In this document: positions 28,318 through 38,146 of the stretch, one piece after another
Layout: the number at the start of each line of letters is the position of its first letter
How positions within the stretch are numbered: the first letter of the stretch is position 1
NCBI RefSeq assembly: GCF_017695965.1
Contig: NZ_JAAORM010000005.1
Coordinates: 496,001-560,000 of the forward strand
Origin: Prochlorococcus marinus CUG1416
GTDB lineage: Bacteria > Cyanobacteriota > Cyanobacteriia > PCC-6307 > Cyanobiaceae
Length of the DNA: 64,000 nt
Direction: 5' to 3'
The notes under the pieces: generated by a model
The model's input: only the letters and a program-made list of their open reading frames with translations
Databases searched by the model: none
Told to the model about the DNA's origin: nothing
Translations under genes and position numbers: made by a program

Positions 28318-30078
28318 ATGGCTTTACTAGTAAAAAAATTTGGCGGTACTTCTGTCGGTGATATTAGAAAAATTCAAAATATTGCAAGTAGCATTTGTAA
28401 AAGTAAAGAGGCAGGAAATGAAATTATCATAGTTGTCTCTGCAATGGGTCAAACTACAGATGATTTAAATTGTTTAGCTGAAGCAATAAGTAAAAATCCT
28501 AATCGAAGAGAATTAGATATGCTTCTCTCAACTGGAGAGCAAGTAACCATAGCTCTTCTCTCAATGGCATTAAACGAATATGGAATACCTGCAATTTCAA
28601 TGACCGGAAGCCAAGTAGGAATTATTACTGAATCAATACATGGGAAAGCAAGAATTCTGGATATTAAAACAGAACGAATCCAAAATTACATAAATCAGGG
28701 TTTTGTAGTTGTAGTGGCTGGATTTCAAGGAACAACATTAAGCCATACTGGATCAATGGAAATTACGACTTTGGGTAGAGGTGGTTCAGACACCTCCGCA
28801 GTAGCTTTATCAACAGCTTTAGGAGCTGAGACTTGCGAAATTTACACAGACGTACCAGGGGTTCTTACTACTGATCCAAGAATTGTTCCTAATGCAAAAC
28901 TCTTAGATGAAATTAGTTGTGAGGAAATGCTTGAACTTGCAAGCGTCGGTGCTTCAGTTCTGCATCCAAGAGCTGTAGAAATTGCCCGCAATTATGGAAT
29001 TAAATTGTGCGTCAAATCAAGCCAAAGCGACTCAAGTGGGACTCTCCTAGAAAGCAAAATCCAACCTCTCCCCTTAATACGAGGAAGCTTAGAATTAACA
29101 AAAACAGTCAATAGTCTTGAAGTATTAGAAAATCAAGCAGTATTCAGTCTCTCAAATATTCCTGATAGACCTGGGATTGCAGCACAAATATTTGAAAAAC
29201 TATCAGAAGCAAGTATTAATGTAGATTTAATAATACAAGCGACAAATGATGGGAATAATAACGATATTACATTTACTGTAAGTGAATTAGAAGTTAAAAA
29301 AACTGCAGAACAATGTGAACTTATAACTAGTCAATTAGGAGGCGAATACAATCTAAAAACAAACATGACTAAATTAAGTATTCAGGGAGCAGGCATTATG
29401 GGTAGACCAAGTGTTTCAGCTGATTTATTTGATACTTTATCTCAAGCGAACATAAATGTAAGGTTAATAGCTACTAGTGAAATTAAAGTTAGCTGCGTAA
29501 TTGAAATTAATAATATTACAAAAGCTATTAGATTTGTTGCTGAGAAATTTAAGTTGTCCGATACACAAATATTTATTAATCCAATCAATGAAAAACAAGA
29601 TCAACCTGAAGTAAGAGGAATTGCATTAGATAAAAACCAAGTTCAAGTAAGTTTTCGAAAACTGCCTGATCGCCCAGGTGTGGCAGCATCGATATGCTTA
29701 GCATTAGCTGAAAATAATTTGCTTTTCGATACTATCGTGCAATCTGAAAGAATTTCCTCTTCCAGAACTAAGGATATTAGTCTTACCATGAATAAGCAAG
29801 ATAGAAAAAAAGCTAACTTAGTTTTTGAGGCCTTAACAAAGAAGTTACCTGGTTCATACATTGAAGATGGCCCTGCGATAGGCAAAGTAAGCACTGTGGG
29901 AGCAGGAATGGCATTTAAGGTTGGAACGGCTGGAAAAATATTTAGAGCCCTGGCTGACCAAAATATCAATATTGAAATGATTGCGACTAGTGAAATTAGA
30001 ACTTCATGTATTGTCTTAGAAAAAGATTGTGACAAAGCAGTTAATGCAATTCATAATCATTTCGAATTAGAGAAATAA
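28318..30078 (+). CDS. lysC: Aspartate kinase
   Basis: 586 residues. First step of lysine, threonine and methionine synthesis. Kinase domain about 1-245 (KKFGGTSVGD at 6-15, MLLSTGEQVT, GRGGSDTSAVALSTALGAE). Then four ACT domains in two tandem pairs: IPDRPGIAAQIF, MGRPSVSADLF, LPDRPGVAASIC and MAFKVGTAGKIF. This doubled regulatory region is characteristic of cyanobacterial aspartokinases, probably for feedback by lysine and threonine. asd and dapA, the next pathway steps, are 6 kb further on. A TATGAT box at 28306-28311 places the transcription start at or near the ATG. Confidence 0.97.
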   Translation: MALLVKKFGGTSVGDIRKIQNIASSICKSKEAGNEIIIVVSAMGQTTDDLNCLAEAISKNPNRRELDMLLSTGEQVTIALLSMALNEYGIPAISMTGSQVGIITESIHGKARILDIKTERIQNYINQGFVVVVAGFQGTTLSHTGSMEITTLGRGGSDTSAVALSTALGAETCEIYTDVPGVLTTDPRIVPNAKLLDEISCEEMLELASVGASVLHPRAVEIARNYGIKLCVKSSQSDSSGTLLESKIQPLPLIRGSLELTKTVNSLEVLENQAVFSLSNIPDRPGIAAQIFEKLSEASINVDLIIQATNDGNNNDITFTVSELEVKKTAEQCELITSQLGGEYNLKTNMTKLSIQGAGIMGRPSVSADLFDTLSQANINVRLIATSEIKVSCVIEINNITKAIRFVAEKFKLSDTQIFINPINEKQDQPEVRGIALDKNQVQVSFRKLPDRPGVAASICLALAENNLLFDTIVQSERISSSRTKDISLTMNKQDRKKANLVFEALTKKLPGSYIEDGPAIGKVSTVGAGMAFKVGTAGKIFRALADQNINIEMIATSEIRTSCIVLEKDCDKAVNAIHNHFELEK

Positions 30079-30085
30079 GTTCTTC

Positions 30086-32128
30086 TTAGTTATTTCTTGC
30101 CAATTTTTGTCTTAATTTTTTGATTCTATCCCTCAAATTTGCTGCTTCTTCAAAATTCAACTCTTTTGCAGCATCTTTCATTTTAATTTCTAACTTATCT
30201 ATTAAGTCAGGTAATTCTTCAAGCAAGCATTGATTATCGCTGGCATTGAGAATTGCATCCGTTTTGTTATTAACTATATTTATTAAATCTTTAGATAAAC
30301 CACCAGCATCTAATTTCCTGGAAAGTTCTAGAAAAGATAAGATTGAATTTTCTATTTTTTTGCCTGCAGGTTTTGGAGTTATGCCATTGTCCTGGTTATG
30401 TTTTTTTTGAATAGTTCTTCTTCTTTCAGTTTCAGATATTGCTCTTTTCATTGAATCTGTGAAATTATCTGCATAAAGCAAGGCAAGACCTTCAACATGT
30501 CTTGCAGCTCTTCCAATTGTTTGAATTAAAGATCGTTCTGCTCTCAGAAAACCTTCTTTATCAGCATCTAAAATGGCGACTAACGATACCTCAGGAAGAT
30601 CTAATCCCTCTCTTAATAAGTTAACTCCTACCAAAACATCATATTCACCCATTCTGAGGTCTTGAATAATTTCAATTCTTTCAATTGAATGGATTTCGGA
30701 ATGCAAATATCTAACTCTTACTTTATTCTCAGATAAAAAATCAGTTAGATCTTCAGCCATTCTCTTTGTAAGTGTAGTCACAAGCACTCTTTGACTCTTT
30801 TCAGATCTAATTCTTATCTCAGATAACAGATCTTCGATTTGGCCCTCACTAGGTCTTACATCAATTACAGGGTCTAATACCCCAGTTGGTCTAATAACTT
30901 GCTCAATAAATTCACCATTACATTGATCTAATTCCCATTGACCAGGAGTTGCACTTATAAATAATGTCTGCTTTGATTTTTCCCAAAACTCTTCGCATTT
31001 TAAAGGTCTATTATCTGCAGCACTTGGCAATCTAAAACCATGATCTATTAAAACTTTTTTTCTAGATTGATCACCGTTATACATTGCATGAAGTTGAGGA
31101 CATGTTACATGACTCTCATCGACTACCAACAACCAATCTTTAGGAAAGTAATCTATTAAGCATTCTGGTGGTGAACCTTCCTCCCTACCTGATAAATGAC
31201 GAGCATAATTCTCAACTCCATTACAATAACCAACCTCTTTTAGCATTTCTAAATCATATTTTGTGCGTTGTTCGAGACGTTGAGCCTCTAATAATTTTCC
31301 TTCGTATGTAAATTTATCTAGTTGAGTTTTTAATTCACTTCTAATTGCACTTATTGCACTCTCAAGTCTTTCTTTTGGAGTAACAAAATGCTTCGCTGGG
31401 TAAACGCTAACTTGTTCTAGACTTTCAAGTATTTCTCCTGTAGTAGGGTCAACATATCTAATAGCCTCGACTTCATCACCAAATAATTCAATTCTTATTA
31501 ATCTGTCTTCATAAGCTGGACCAATTTCTAAAACATCACCTTTAATTCTGAATCTACCTCTAGTAATTTCAATATCATTTCTAGTGTATTGATTTTCAAC
31601 GAGCGACCTCAAAGAAGAACGTAGATTTATAGATTTTCCAACTTCAAATTTAACTGCAGCTTTTAAATATTCACTTGGTATACCAAGACCATAAATACAA
31701 CTTATAGAGGCTACAACAATTACATCTTTTCTCTCGAATAATGAGCGTGTTGCAGAATGCCTAAGCATATCTATTTCTTCATTAATTGAAGCGGTTTTCG
31801 CTATGTATGTATCACTTACAGGGACGTAAGCTTCAGGTTGATAATAATCGTAGTAAGAAATAAAGTACTCAACAGCATTTTTCGGAAAGAACTCCCTTAA
31901 TTCATTACATAGTTGTGCAGCTAACGTTTTGTTATGAGCTAATACAAGAGCTGGTCTTCCTGTTTGTTGAATTACATTCGCAATAGTAAATGTTTTACCA
32001 GTTCCAGTAGCTCCTAAAAGGGTCTGAAACTCTTTCCCACTATTAACGCCTCTAACTAATTTTTTTATAGCTTCAGGTTGATCTCCATTTGGTTCGTAAG
32101 GAGCTTGAAGCTTATAGTTGTTCATCAA
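30086..32128 (-). CDS. uvrB: Excinuclease ABC subunit B
   Basis: 680 residues. Damage-recognition helicase of nucleotide excision repair. Walker A GATGTGKT at 39-46, the beta-hairpin region [29 protein letters not shown], helicase motifs [23 protein letters not shown] and QTIGRAARH, and a C-terminal UVR motif ([22 protein letters not shown]) that contacts UvrC. Convergent with lysC, eight bases apart. The start ATG at 32128 follows the ycf23 gene with 26 bases between. Confidence 0.98.
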   Translation of the reverse strand: MMNNYKLQAPYEPNGDQPEAIKKLVRGVNSGKEFQTLLGATGTGKTFTIANVIQQTGRPALVLAHNKTLAAQLCNELREFFPKNAVEYFISYYDYYQPEAYVPVSDTYIAKTASINEEIDMLRHSATRSLFERKDVIVVASISCIYGLGIPSEYLKAAVKFEVGKSINLRSSLRSLVENQYTRNDIEITRGRFRIKGDVLEIGPAYEDRLIRIELFGDEVEAIRYVDPTTGEILESLEQVSVYPAKHFVTPKERLESAISAIRSELKTQLDKFTYEGKLLEAQRLEQRTKYDLEMLKEVGYCNGVENYARHLSGREEGSPPECLIDYFPKDWLLVVDESHVTCPQLHAMYNGDQSRKKVLIDHGFRLPSAADNRPLKCEEFWEKSKQTLFISATPGQWELDQCNGEFIEQVIRPTGVLDPVIDVRPSEGQIEDLLSEIRIRSEKSQRVLVTTLTKRMAEDLTDFLSENKVRVRYLHSEIHSIERIEIIQDLRMGEYDVLVGVNLLREGLDLPEVSLVAILDADKEGFLRAERSLIQTIGRAARHVEGLALLYADNFTDSMKRAISETERRRTIQKKHNQDNGITPKPAGKKIENSILSFLELSRKLDAGGLSKDLINIVNNKTDAILNASDNQCLLEELPDLIDKLEIKMKDAAKELNFEEAANLRDRIKKLRQKLARNN

Positions 32129-32154
32129 GCTAATAGCTGAAGGGTATTAATATA

Positions 32155-32931
32155 CTAAGAAATTTTTTCTCCAATTATTGAATTTTTCAAAGATTCTTTT
32201 AGGCCCCTAACAACCGCGATCATTGAGATTAAATCATCTAATTTGTTAACTGCAGATCCAACACCAACTGCTGAGGCTCCGCAAGATATTGCTAGTGGGC
32301 AAGTGACTTGGCTTAATCCAGAGGCACTCATTATTGGTATCTCCAAACCTTGTTTCTTAAATTCTTGATAAATAGCATAGGTAGCAGCAAGAGTTGGTAC
32401 TGACTTTTCGAAAAAGCCCTGAATTCCAGAAGAATAAGGACTAGAACTCGTGCCACCTTCTGTTTGAATAATATCAACACTTTCTTCCACTAGCTTAATA
32501 GCAAGATCGACTTGTTTATCAATAGGCATAGTATGAGGAACCGTTACTGATAAAGGGACATTAGGCAATAAATCTCTCGTCTCTTTTGTAATGTTTAAGA
32601 CTTTTTCTGCTGAAAAATTAATGCCTTTTTCATAAAAAGTATCGTAATTCCCTATCTCAATTAATGAAGCGCCTGCTTCTACAGACTCTAGGAAAAATCT
32701 TGGCACTACTGAACTAACGCAAACAGGTAATGCAGAATTCGCAAGTGCTAAATCAACAAGTTCAGGTTTACAAGCAATATCTACAAAGTCTGCACCTCCT
32801 AATGAAGCAGCCTCAACAATTGTTTTCACAGATTTAAAATCAAAATTATTCAATCCTGAAATAACTTTAAGTAAAGATTTACTTCTCAACTCTTCTTGAA
32901 TTTTTTGTGGCAAAAGATTAATCAGACTCAT
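32155..32931 (-). CDS. ycf23: Ycf23/DUF561 family protein
   Basis: 258 residues, TIM-barrel-like alternating strands and helices: SLGGADFVDIACKP, LPVCVSSVVPRFFLESVEAGA, SLIEIGNYDTFYEKG, DIIQTEGGTSSSPYS, PIMSASGLSQVTCPLAISCGASAVGVGSAVNKL. This is the conserved DUF561 family, encoded as ycf23 in some red-lineage plastids and all cyanobacteria; molecular function is not established. The fold suggests a phosphate-binding enzyme (GASAVGVGSAV). Minus strand, divergent from tilS across a palindrome-bearing region. Confidence 0.87.
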   Translation of the reverse strand: MSLINLLPQKIQEELRSKSLLKVISGLNNFDFKSVKTIVEAASLGGADFVDIACKPELVDLALANSALPVCVSSVVPRFFLESVEAGASLIEIGNYDTFYEKGINFSAEKVLNITKETRDLLPNVPLSVTVPHTMPIDKQVDLAIKLVEESVDIIQTEGGTSSSPYSSGIQGFFEKSVPTLAATYAIYQEFKKQGLEIPIMSASGLSQVTCPLAISCGASAVGVGSAVNKLDDLISMIAVVRGLKESLKNSIIGEKIS

Positions 32932-32961
32932 TTAATTAATGAATTTATTACCTGATTGTGA

Positions 32962-32982
32962 CATTGTTTTAGTAAAACAGTG
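32962..32982. promoter_or_regulatory. Operator-like palindrome between ycf23 and tilS
   Basis: Arms CATTGTTTTA (32962-32971) and TAAAACAGTG (32973-32982) around a single G; the inverted match is 9 of 10, the one exception giving a G-U pair in RNA. On the plus strand it is followed by CATTTTTT, so it could also be an intrinsic-terminator-like hairpin, but no plus-strand gene ends nearby. It resembles the palindrome before the sigma factor gene. Confidence 0.4.
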
Positions 32983-33016
32983 CATTTTTTAAAAAATATT
33001 ATCTGAGCAACACAAA

Positions 33017-34027
33017 ATGTCTGATAAAAATTTTACTCATAAAAATTGGTCAGCATTGCATCATCTATTTCATAAAGAGCTTCTTAGCAAAAACAAATTA
33101 ATTCCCAAAGGATCAAATATTTTAATAAGTGTTTCCGGAGGACAAGACTCAATGGCTTTATTAACACTAATTAATGACCTAAAAAAACTGCATAATTGGT
33201 CTATTAGTGTTTGGCATGGTGATCATCAGTGGCACGAAAAATCCTCAATATATGCTCTTGAATTAAAAAGTTTTTGCGAAGGTAAAAATATTTCATTCTA
33301 TTTTGACCAAGCAAAAAAAGAAAATGTTTTTTCAGAAGAAAAAGCACGAGAATGGAGATATAAAAAATTATGTGAAAGAGCTAAAACCTTATTTAAAAAG
33401 GACCAGGGGGGAGAGGATATTTATTTGTTAACTGGTCACACGAGTAGTGATAATGCAGAAACATTTATCCTCAATTTATCTAGAGGGAGCAATTTTACCG
33501 GTCTGAGTAATATTGAGAGCAAAAGATTAATAGAAAATCGAATTTTTTTAATAAGACCAATATTAATTTTCAGTAGGGAAGATACAAAACAATTTTGTAA
33601 TGATATGAAGATCCCAGTCTGGGAAGATCCTACAAATTCGGATCTTAAATTAAAAAGAAATTTAGTAAGAAAAAAAATTATTCCTACCTTAGAAGTTATC
33701 TATCCTGGTTGTTCTGAAAGGATAAATAATTTTTCCCAAAAAATGAGCAACTACAATAATGAACGTAATGATCTTAGTGAACTAGCATATCTATATTGTA
33801 AAGATTTAAGAGGTATCAATAGGAATCTCTTAAATAGTATGTGTATTGAAGCGAGGTGCACAATCTTAAATAGATTTTTAAAAGAAATATCTGAAAAGCA
33901 GTGTAGTTCTAAAAATCTGACAAAAATGGCAACTTCAATTTATGAAAAAAATAAAGGTCAAATTAACTTGCAAGAGTTTTTAAAAATTGTTTGGAATAAA
34001 AACTATATAAATTTTGAAAAAAGTTAG
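33017..34027 (+). CDS. tilS: tRNA(Ile)-lysidine synthase
   Basis: 336 residues. ATP-pyrophosphatase that converts C34 of the CAU-anticodon tRNA-Ile to lysidine. PP-loop SGGQDS at 40-45, GDHQWHEKS, LTGHTSSDNAETFILNLSRGSNFTGLS, and WEDPTNSDLKLKRNLVRKKIIP, all diagnostic. Lacks much of the C-terminal domain of the E. coli enzyme, as in other short TilS forms. Its stop overlaps the rnj stop by 3-4 bases on the other strand. Confidence 0.93.
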   Translation: MSDKNFTHKNWSALHHLFHKELLSKNKLIPKGSNILISVSGGQDSMALLTLINDLKKLHNWSISVWHGDHQWHEKSSIYALELKSFCEGKNISFYFDQAKKENVFSEEKAREWRYKKLCERAKTLFKKDQGGEDIYLLTGHTSSDNAETFILNLSRGSNFTGLSNIESKRLIENRIFLIRPILIFSREDTKQFCNDMKIPVWEDPTNSDLKLKRNLVRKKIIPTLEVIYPGCSERINNFSQKMSNYNNERNDLSELAYLYCKDLRGINRNLLNSMCIEARCTILNRFLKEISEKQCSSKNLTKMATSIYEKNKGQINLQEFLKIVWNKNYINFEKS

Positions 34028-36012
34028 GATGTGACAGCAGATCTTCTTCTTCTTGTTCTACCTTCAAATGAATCTTCTGTAGCAGTCTCAGCTGATGGAT
34101 TCTGTGAAACTTTTGAACTTTTTTGGATATTTTGTGGATTATTTGAACTATGCGGATGATTATTGTTTGTTTTCTTATGGAAATTATTATTTCTATTTCT
34201 ATTTCTATTGGAAGAATTTTGCTCTTCAGTAATCTTTGGAATATAAGCTCGAGTTCCACTTGGAGCAGGTTGAACTAAACACAAAATAAGTGGTTCAACT
34301 TGTAATTCTCTTCTCATTCTTCTCGATAAACCATTTTCAATTTCTCTTTGTACACCAATCCAATCTACTTCAAAATTATTCGGCCCAGTTTGTCTGGATA
34401 ATTGTTTCCATCTATTTTCTAAGACCCAGCTTATTTCTCGTTCTGTCCACATAGACATTTTTCTTTGCTCTGCAGTAGTAACAACTCCTCTTAAATTCAC
34501 TCTAGGAGGTGCAACCATCTTCCCATCTGTACTAATAGGAGCTAAAACAGTTACTACACCATCCCCAGCTAATTGCTGCCTTTCCTTTAAAACTCGAGCA
34601 TCTACTATCCCATTTCGTGAGTTATCAAGCAGTTCAACTCCAGCTTTTACAGGATCACCCTTTTGAATAGAATTGGGTGTTAACTCAACTACATCTCCAT
34701 TTTCAATAATTAAAATATTGTCCTTTGGAACCCCCATAGTTTGTGCACTCTTACCATGACAAACAAGCATTCTATGTTCTCCATGAACAGGGACAAAAAA
34801 CTTAGGTTTTGCAAGTGCTAACATTAACTTTTGATCTTCTTGAAAACCATGACCAGAAACATGAATATTCTCACCCTTTCCATAAATAACCTTTGCTCCG
34901 AGTTTCATTAATCTATCTATTGTATTAACAACAGAAATAGTATTACCAGGAATTGGGCTGGCTGAAAATATTACAGTATCAGTAGTCTTAAGACGAACAT
35001 GCTGATGTTCACCACGAGATATTCTGCTTAAAGCTGCTAGGGGTTCTCCTTGACTTCCAGTCATTAATAATAAGGTCTCTCTGTCTGGTAAATCTCTAAT
35101 TTGCTTGATAGGAACAAACAAATCATCTGGACATTTCATATAACCAATATCTCTCGCCTTAGCAATAACATTTATCATAGATCTACCTAACAAACCGACC
35201 TTTCTGCCATGTTTCATGGCTAACTCTAAGATCATTGTCACTCTATGAACAGAACTAGCAAAAGTGGTAAGGATAACTCGTTCTTTTGCCTCAGCAATAT
35301 GTTTTTCTAAAGAGGAATAGATAGTCTTCTCAGAAGGACAAAAACCTGGAACTTCAGCATTAGTCGAATCACTGAACATGCATAAAACGCCCTTCTCTCC
35401 ATAATGCACCATTCTTTCAATATCAAATTGCTCTCCATCTACTGGCATATGATCAAACTTAAAATCTCCTGTGAAAATAATTGTGCCAACAGGTGTTGTA
35501 ACTGCTAAAGAAAAACTATCGCAAATAGAATGGGTATTTCGAATAAATTCAACAGAAAAATGTTGTCCAACTTTTACAACATCTCTTGGATTTACTGTCT
35601 GTATAGTTGTTCTGTCAGATACTCCTGCTTCCTCCATTTTTCCTCTAAGCATTGACATTGCCAGTCTTGGGCCATAAATAATCGGAATATTAAAATGCTT
35701 TAGATGATGAGAAATACCTCCAATATGATCTTCATGACCGTGAGTAACGATCATTCCTTTAATTCTTCTTTGATTTTCTCTTAGGAAAGTTGTATCTGGC
35801 ATTACAATATTTACGCCATGCATTCCATCAGATGGGAAAGCTAGGCCTGCATCAACAAGCATCAATTCATCACCATATTCAAAAACACAAGTGTTTTTTC
35901 CTATTTCATGTAATCCTCCAAGAGGTATTACGCGCAGAGCTGGCGTATTACTTTTAGATCTAGATGAATCATTAGTAGATCTATTTACAGTTGAATTTGT
36001 ACTTGATTGCAT
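34024..36012 (-). CDS. rnj: Ribonuclease J
   Basis: 662 residues. Metallo-beta-lactamase/beta-CASP nuclease with endo- and 5'-3' exonuclease activity in mRNA decay. Metal motif THGHEDHIGG, GDFKFDHMPVDG, DSTNAEVPG and beta-CASP TTFASSVHRV, SGHGFQEDQKL (histidine motif), PVHGEHRM. From about 590 the C-terminus is disordered, Asn/Arg/His-rich, and ends GRTRRRRSAVTS. Such Arg-rich ends resemble the PNPase-binding tail of cyanobacterial RNase E (see finding). Last gene of asd-dapA-rnj; 3' end overlaps tilS. Confidence 0.96.
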   Translation of the reverse strand: MQSSTNSTVNRSTNDSSRSKSNTPALRVIPLGGLHEIGKNTCVFEYGDELMLVDAGLAFPSDGMHGVNIVMPDTTFLRENQRRIKGMIVTHGHEDHIGGISHHLKHFNIPIIYGPRLAMSMLRGKMEEAGVSDRTTIQTVNPRDVVKVGQHFSVEFIRNTHSICDSFSLAVTTPVGTIIFTGDFKFDHMPVDGEQFDIERMVHYGEKGVLCMFSDSTNAEVPGFCPSEKTIYSSLEKHIAEAKERVILTTFASSVHRVTMILELAMKHGRKVGLLGRSMINVIAKARDIGYMKCPDDLFVPIKQIRDLPDRETLLLMTGSQGEPLAALSRISRGEHQHVRLKTTDTVIFSASPIPGNTISVVNTIDRLMKLGAKVIYGKGENIHVSGHGFQEDQKLMLALAKPKFFVPVHGEHRMLVCHGKSAQTMGVPKDNILIIENGDVVELTPNSIQKGDPVKAGVELLDNSRNGIVDARVLKERQQLAGDGVVTVLAPISTDGKMVAPPRVNLRGVVTTAEQRKMSMWTEREISWVLENRWKQLSRQTGPNNFEVDWIGVQREIENGLSRRMRRELQVEPLILCLVQPAPSGTRAYIPKITEEQNSSNRNRNRNNNFHKKTNNNHPHSSNNPQNIQKSSKVSQNPSAETATEDSFEGRTRRRRSAVTS
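34189..34206. repeat. Hexanucleotide tandem repeat in the rnj tail
   Basis: Three perfect copies of ATTTCT followed by ATT. On the coding (minus) strand they encode alternating Asn-Arg in the disordered tail of RNase J. Short enough to vary between strains by slippage. Confidence 0.6.
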
Positions 36013-36084
36013 AATTTTGAAATTTATGAAGGCCGGCTTGTAATCAAATAAGGTTTATTTAAATTTAATTATCAAGTTATATAT

Positions 36085-36103
36085 AATCCCTATTATAGGG
36101 ATT
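36085..36103. repeat. Perfect inverted repeat at the dapA stop codon
   Basis: AATCCCTAT at 36085-36093 and ATAGGGATT at 36095-36103 with one base between. It spans the dapA stop, upstream of rnj on the minus strand. As RNA it would form a short hairpin with GC-rich core; no U tract follows in the minus direction, so it is not a standard terminator. Possibly an RNA processing or attenuation site within asd-dapA-rnj. Confidence 0.4.
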
Positions 36104-36995
36104 TCAGGATAAAAGATAGTTGCTTTTTCATGTCATTGCTTAATGGTGACAAAGGACTTCTAGGATTACCTACATTCCATCCCGACAGCTCCAAAGCAGC
36201 CTTAATTGGAATTGGATTGGTGGTCATAAAAAGTGCTTTGAAAAGAGGCTGAAGTTTTTCATGAATTGCAAGCGCATTAGAAACTTTTCCACTTTGAAAG
36301 GATTGAATCATCTCTTTCAATTGCAAGCCAACCAAATGACTTGCAACACTTACTACTCCTACAGCACCCACAGATAACATTGGAAGCAACAATGAATCGT
36401 CGCCACTATATACAGAGAGTTGGGAGCCACAAATAGCTCTTAATTCTGTTACTTCTTCTATTCTACCGCTTGCCGCTTTAATACTGAGAATATTTGAGAA
36501 ATCCATAAGTTTCTTCACAGTATCAGGTAATAAATTGCACCCTGTCCTTCCAGGTATGTTGTAAAGCATTAAAGGCAAATCCTTTGCAGAATTAGCAATG
36601 GAACTGAAATGTTTATAAAGACCTTCTTGAGGTGGTTTATTGTAATAAGGAACAACAACCAAAGCACCATCCGCCCCAGAGTCGTAGGCTTTTTTTGTAG
36701 CTTCTACAGCCTCACTTGTGCAATTACTCCCAGTACCAACTATAACTTTACAGCTTGAATGCAAAGATCCTTTTACTGCAATAAATAAATCATGCTGTTC
36801 CGCCCATGAAAGAGTCGGAGATTCTCCAGTAGTACCACATAGCACAATGCCATCAGAACCGTTCTCAAAAAGATAATTTGAAAGTTTTATAGCTAGTTCA
36901 TAATCTACATTTCCATTTTCAGTAAATGGAGTAACCATTGCAGTCAATATTCTTCCAAAAAATGGATTAGTAAACCTAGTGTTGTCTGGAATCAT
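36093..36995 (-). CDS. dapA: 4-hydroxy-tetrahydrodipicolinate synthase
   Basis: 300 residues, TIM barrel. Condenses aspartate semialdehyde and pyruvate toward lysine and diaminopimelate. Schiff-base lysine K173 in [11 protein letters not shown]145 in [12 protein letters not shown]55/T56 in CGTTGES, and [15 protein letters not shown]. Full length. Its start overlaps the asd stop by four bases (ATGA type), so the two are coupled. The stop sits inside a perfect inverted repeat. Feedback by lysine is usual for the family; binding residues were not checked. Confidence 0.97.
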   Translation of the reverse strand: MIPDNTRFTNPFFGRILTAMVTPFTENGNVDYELAIKLSNYLFENGSDGIVLCGTTGESPTLSWAEQHDLFIAVKGSLHSSCKVIVGTGSNCTSEAVEATKKAYDSGADGALVVVPYYNKPPQEGLYKHFSSIANSAKDLPLMLYNIPGRTGCNLLPDTVKKLMDFSNILSIKAASGRIEEVTELRAICGSQLSVYSGDDSLLLPMLSVGAVGVVSVASHLVGLQLKEMIQSFQSGKVSNALAIHEKLQPLFKALFMTTNPIPIKAALELSGWNVGNPRSPLSPLSNDMKKQLSFILKSL

Positions 36996-38023
36996 TTTTT
37001 TGGAATTAATAACTCAGCTATTTGAACAGCATTAAGAGCTGCTCCTTTTCTTATTTGATCTCCACATAACCATAATTCTAATCCATTTGTCTGACTTATA
37101 TCACTTCTTAACCTGCCAACAGCAACATTATCCTTTCCCATAACGTCATTTGGCATAGGAAATCTATTATTTTTGTAATCCTCGATAATTTCAATTCCAG
37201 GAGATTTTCTTAATTCTTCAAGAGCATCTTTAGGTTCAACTACATCAGCAAATTCAATATTGATAGATTCAGAGTGAGCTCTCAGTACTGGAACTCGAAC
37301 GCACGTAGCAGAGAGCTTTAAATCAGCAATATTTAATATTTTCCTGGTCTCATTAACCATTTTCATCTCTTCTTCGCAGTAATTATTTGCAAGCATGGGT
37401 GAATTATGTAAAAACAAATTAAAAGCTAGGGAGTATGGCAAAACTTCACTTTTTTGCAGATTACCCTGAAGATATTGTTCAGTTAAAAGTTTTAATTCCT
37501 CCATCGCCATTTGGCCTGCACCACTGACAGATTGATATGTTGAGACAATAACTCTTTGAATAGTTGAAAGTTTATTTAAAGGGGCTAAAACTAATGTCAA
37601 CAAAATGGTAGTGCAGTTTGGATTCGCTATGACCCCATCATGATTGAATGCATCACTAGCATTAACTTCAGGAACTATAAGAGGTACGTTCTTATCTAAT
37701 CTGAAAGCACTGGAATTATCTATAATTAAAGCATTTTGATCGATAATAGTAGGCAACCATTTTTTTGAAATACTTCCACCAGCTGAAGCTAAAACTAAAT
37801 CAAGATTTAGAAATCCTTCCTTAGTTGTTTTTTTTGTAACTAATTCTTCACCTTTCCAAATAATTTTTTTCCCTTCTGACCGCTCTGATGAAAGTAAGAC
37901 CAATTCTGATATTGGGAAATCGCGTTGTTCAAGAATTTTGAGTAATTCAGACCCTACAGCACCTGAGGATCCTAAAACAGCAACTTTTAATGGCCTATTA
38001 GGCAAAAACGGAGATTTTCTCAC
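36992..38023 (-). CDS. asd: Aspartate-semialdehyde dehydrogenase
   Basis: 343 residues. Reduces aspartyl phosphate to the semialdehyde with NADPH. N-terminal nucleotide loop [16 protein letters not shown] (17-32), catalytic C137 in [20 protein letters not shown] and the HSESINIEF histidine. Second step after lysC and directly upstream of dapA. Divergent from tig, with a TCACAT-A-ATGTGA palindrome between. Confidence 0.97.
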   Translation of the reverse strand: MRKSPFLPNRPLKVAVLGSSGAVGSELLKILEQRDFPISELVLLSSERSEGKKIIWKGEELVTKKTTKEGFLNLDLVLASAGGSISKKWLPTIIDQNALIIDNSSAFRLDKNVPLIVPEVNASDAFNHDGVIANPNCTTILLTLVLAPLNKLSTIQRVIVSTYQSVSGAGQMAMEELKLLTEQYLQGNLQKSEVLPYSLAFNLFLHNSPMLANNYCEEEMKMVNETRKILNIADLKLSATCVRVPVLRAHSESINIEFADVVEPKDALEELRKSPGIEIIEDYKNNRFPMPNDVMGKDNVAVGRLRSDISQTNGLELWLCGDQIRKGAALNAVQIAELLIPKK

Positions 38024-38094
38024 ACTTAAAAAAGATTTTTATTAATAGATTGACTATTTTTTTTACTTTATCAAAAAATTAACTTTCAAGTAAA

Positions 38095-38107
38095 TCACAT
38101 AATGTGA
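38095..38107. promoter_or_regulatory. Operator-like palindrome between asd and tig
   Basis: TCACAT (38095-38100), A, ATGTGA (38102-38107): a perfect 6-base inverted repeat. If the TATAGT box at 38126-38131 is the tig -10, the palindrome is centred near -37, overlapping the -35 region. Half-sites are those of CRP-family sites but in everted order, so no regulator can be named. Confidence 0.35.
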
Positions 38108-38125
38108 AATAATTAAGTTCCGACT

Positions 38126-38131
38126 TATAGT
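38126..38131 (+). promoter_or_regulatory. Candidate -10 element for tig
   Basis: TATAGT 15 bases before the tig ATG, predicting a leader under 12 bases. No recognisable -35 box, consistent with many promoters in these genomes. Confidence 0.3.
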
Positions 38132-38146
38132 AATAATTACAAAAAC

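Noticed and set aside
29643-30035. 130-codon open frame antisense to lysC
   Set aside because: Lies wholly inside the conserved ACT domains of lysC; no start signal or known family. A shadow of strong coding in the sense strand.
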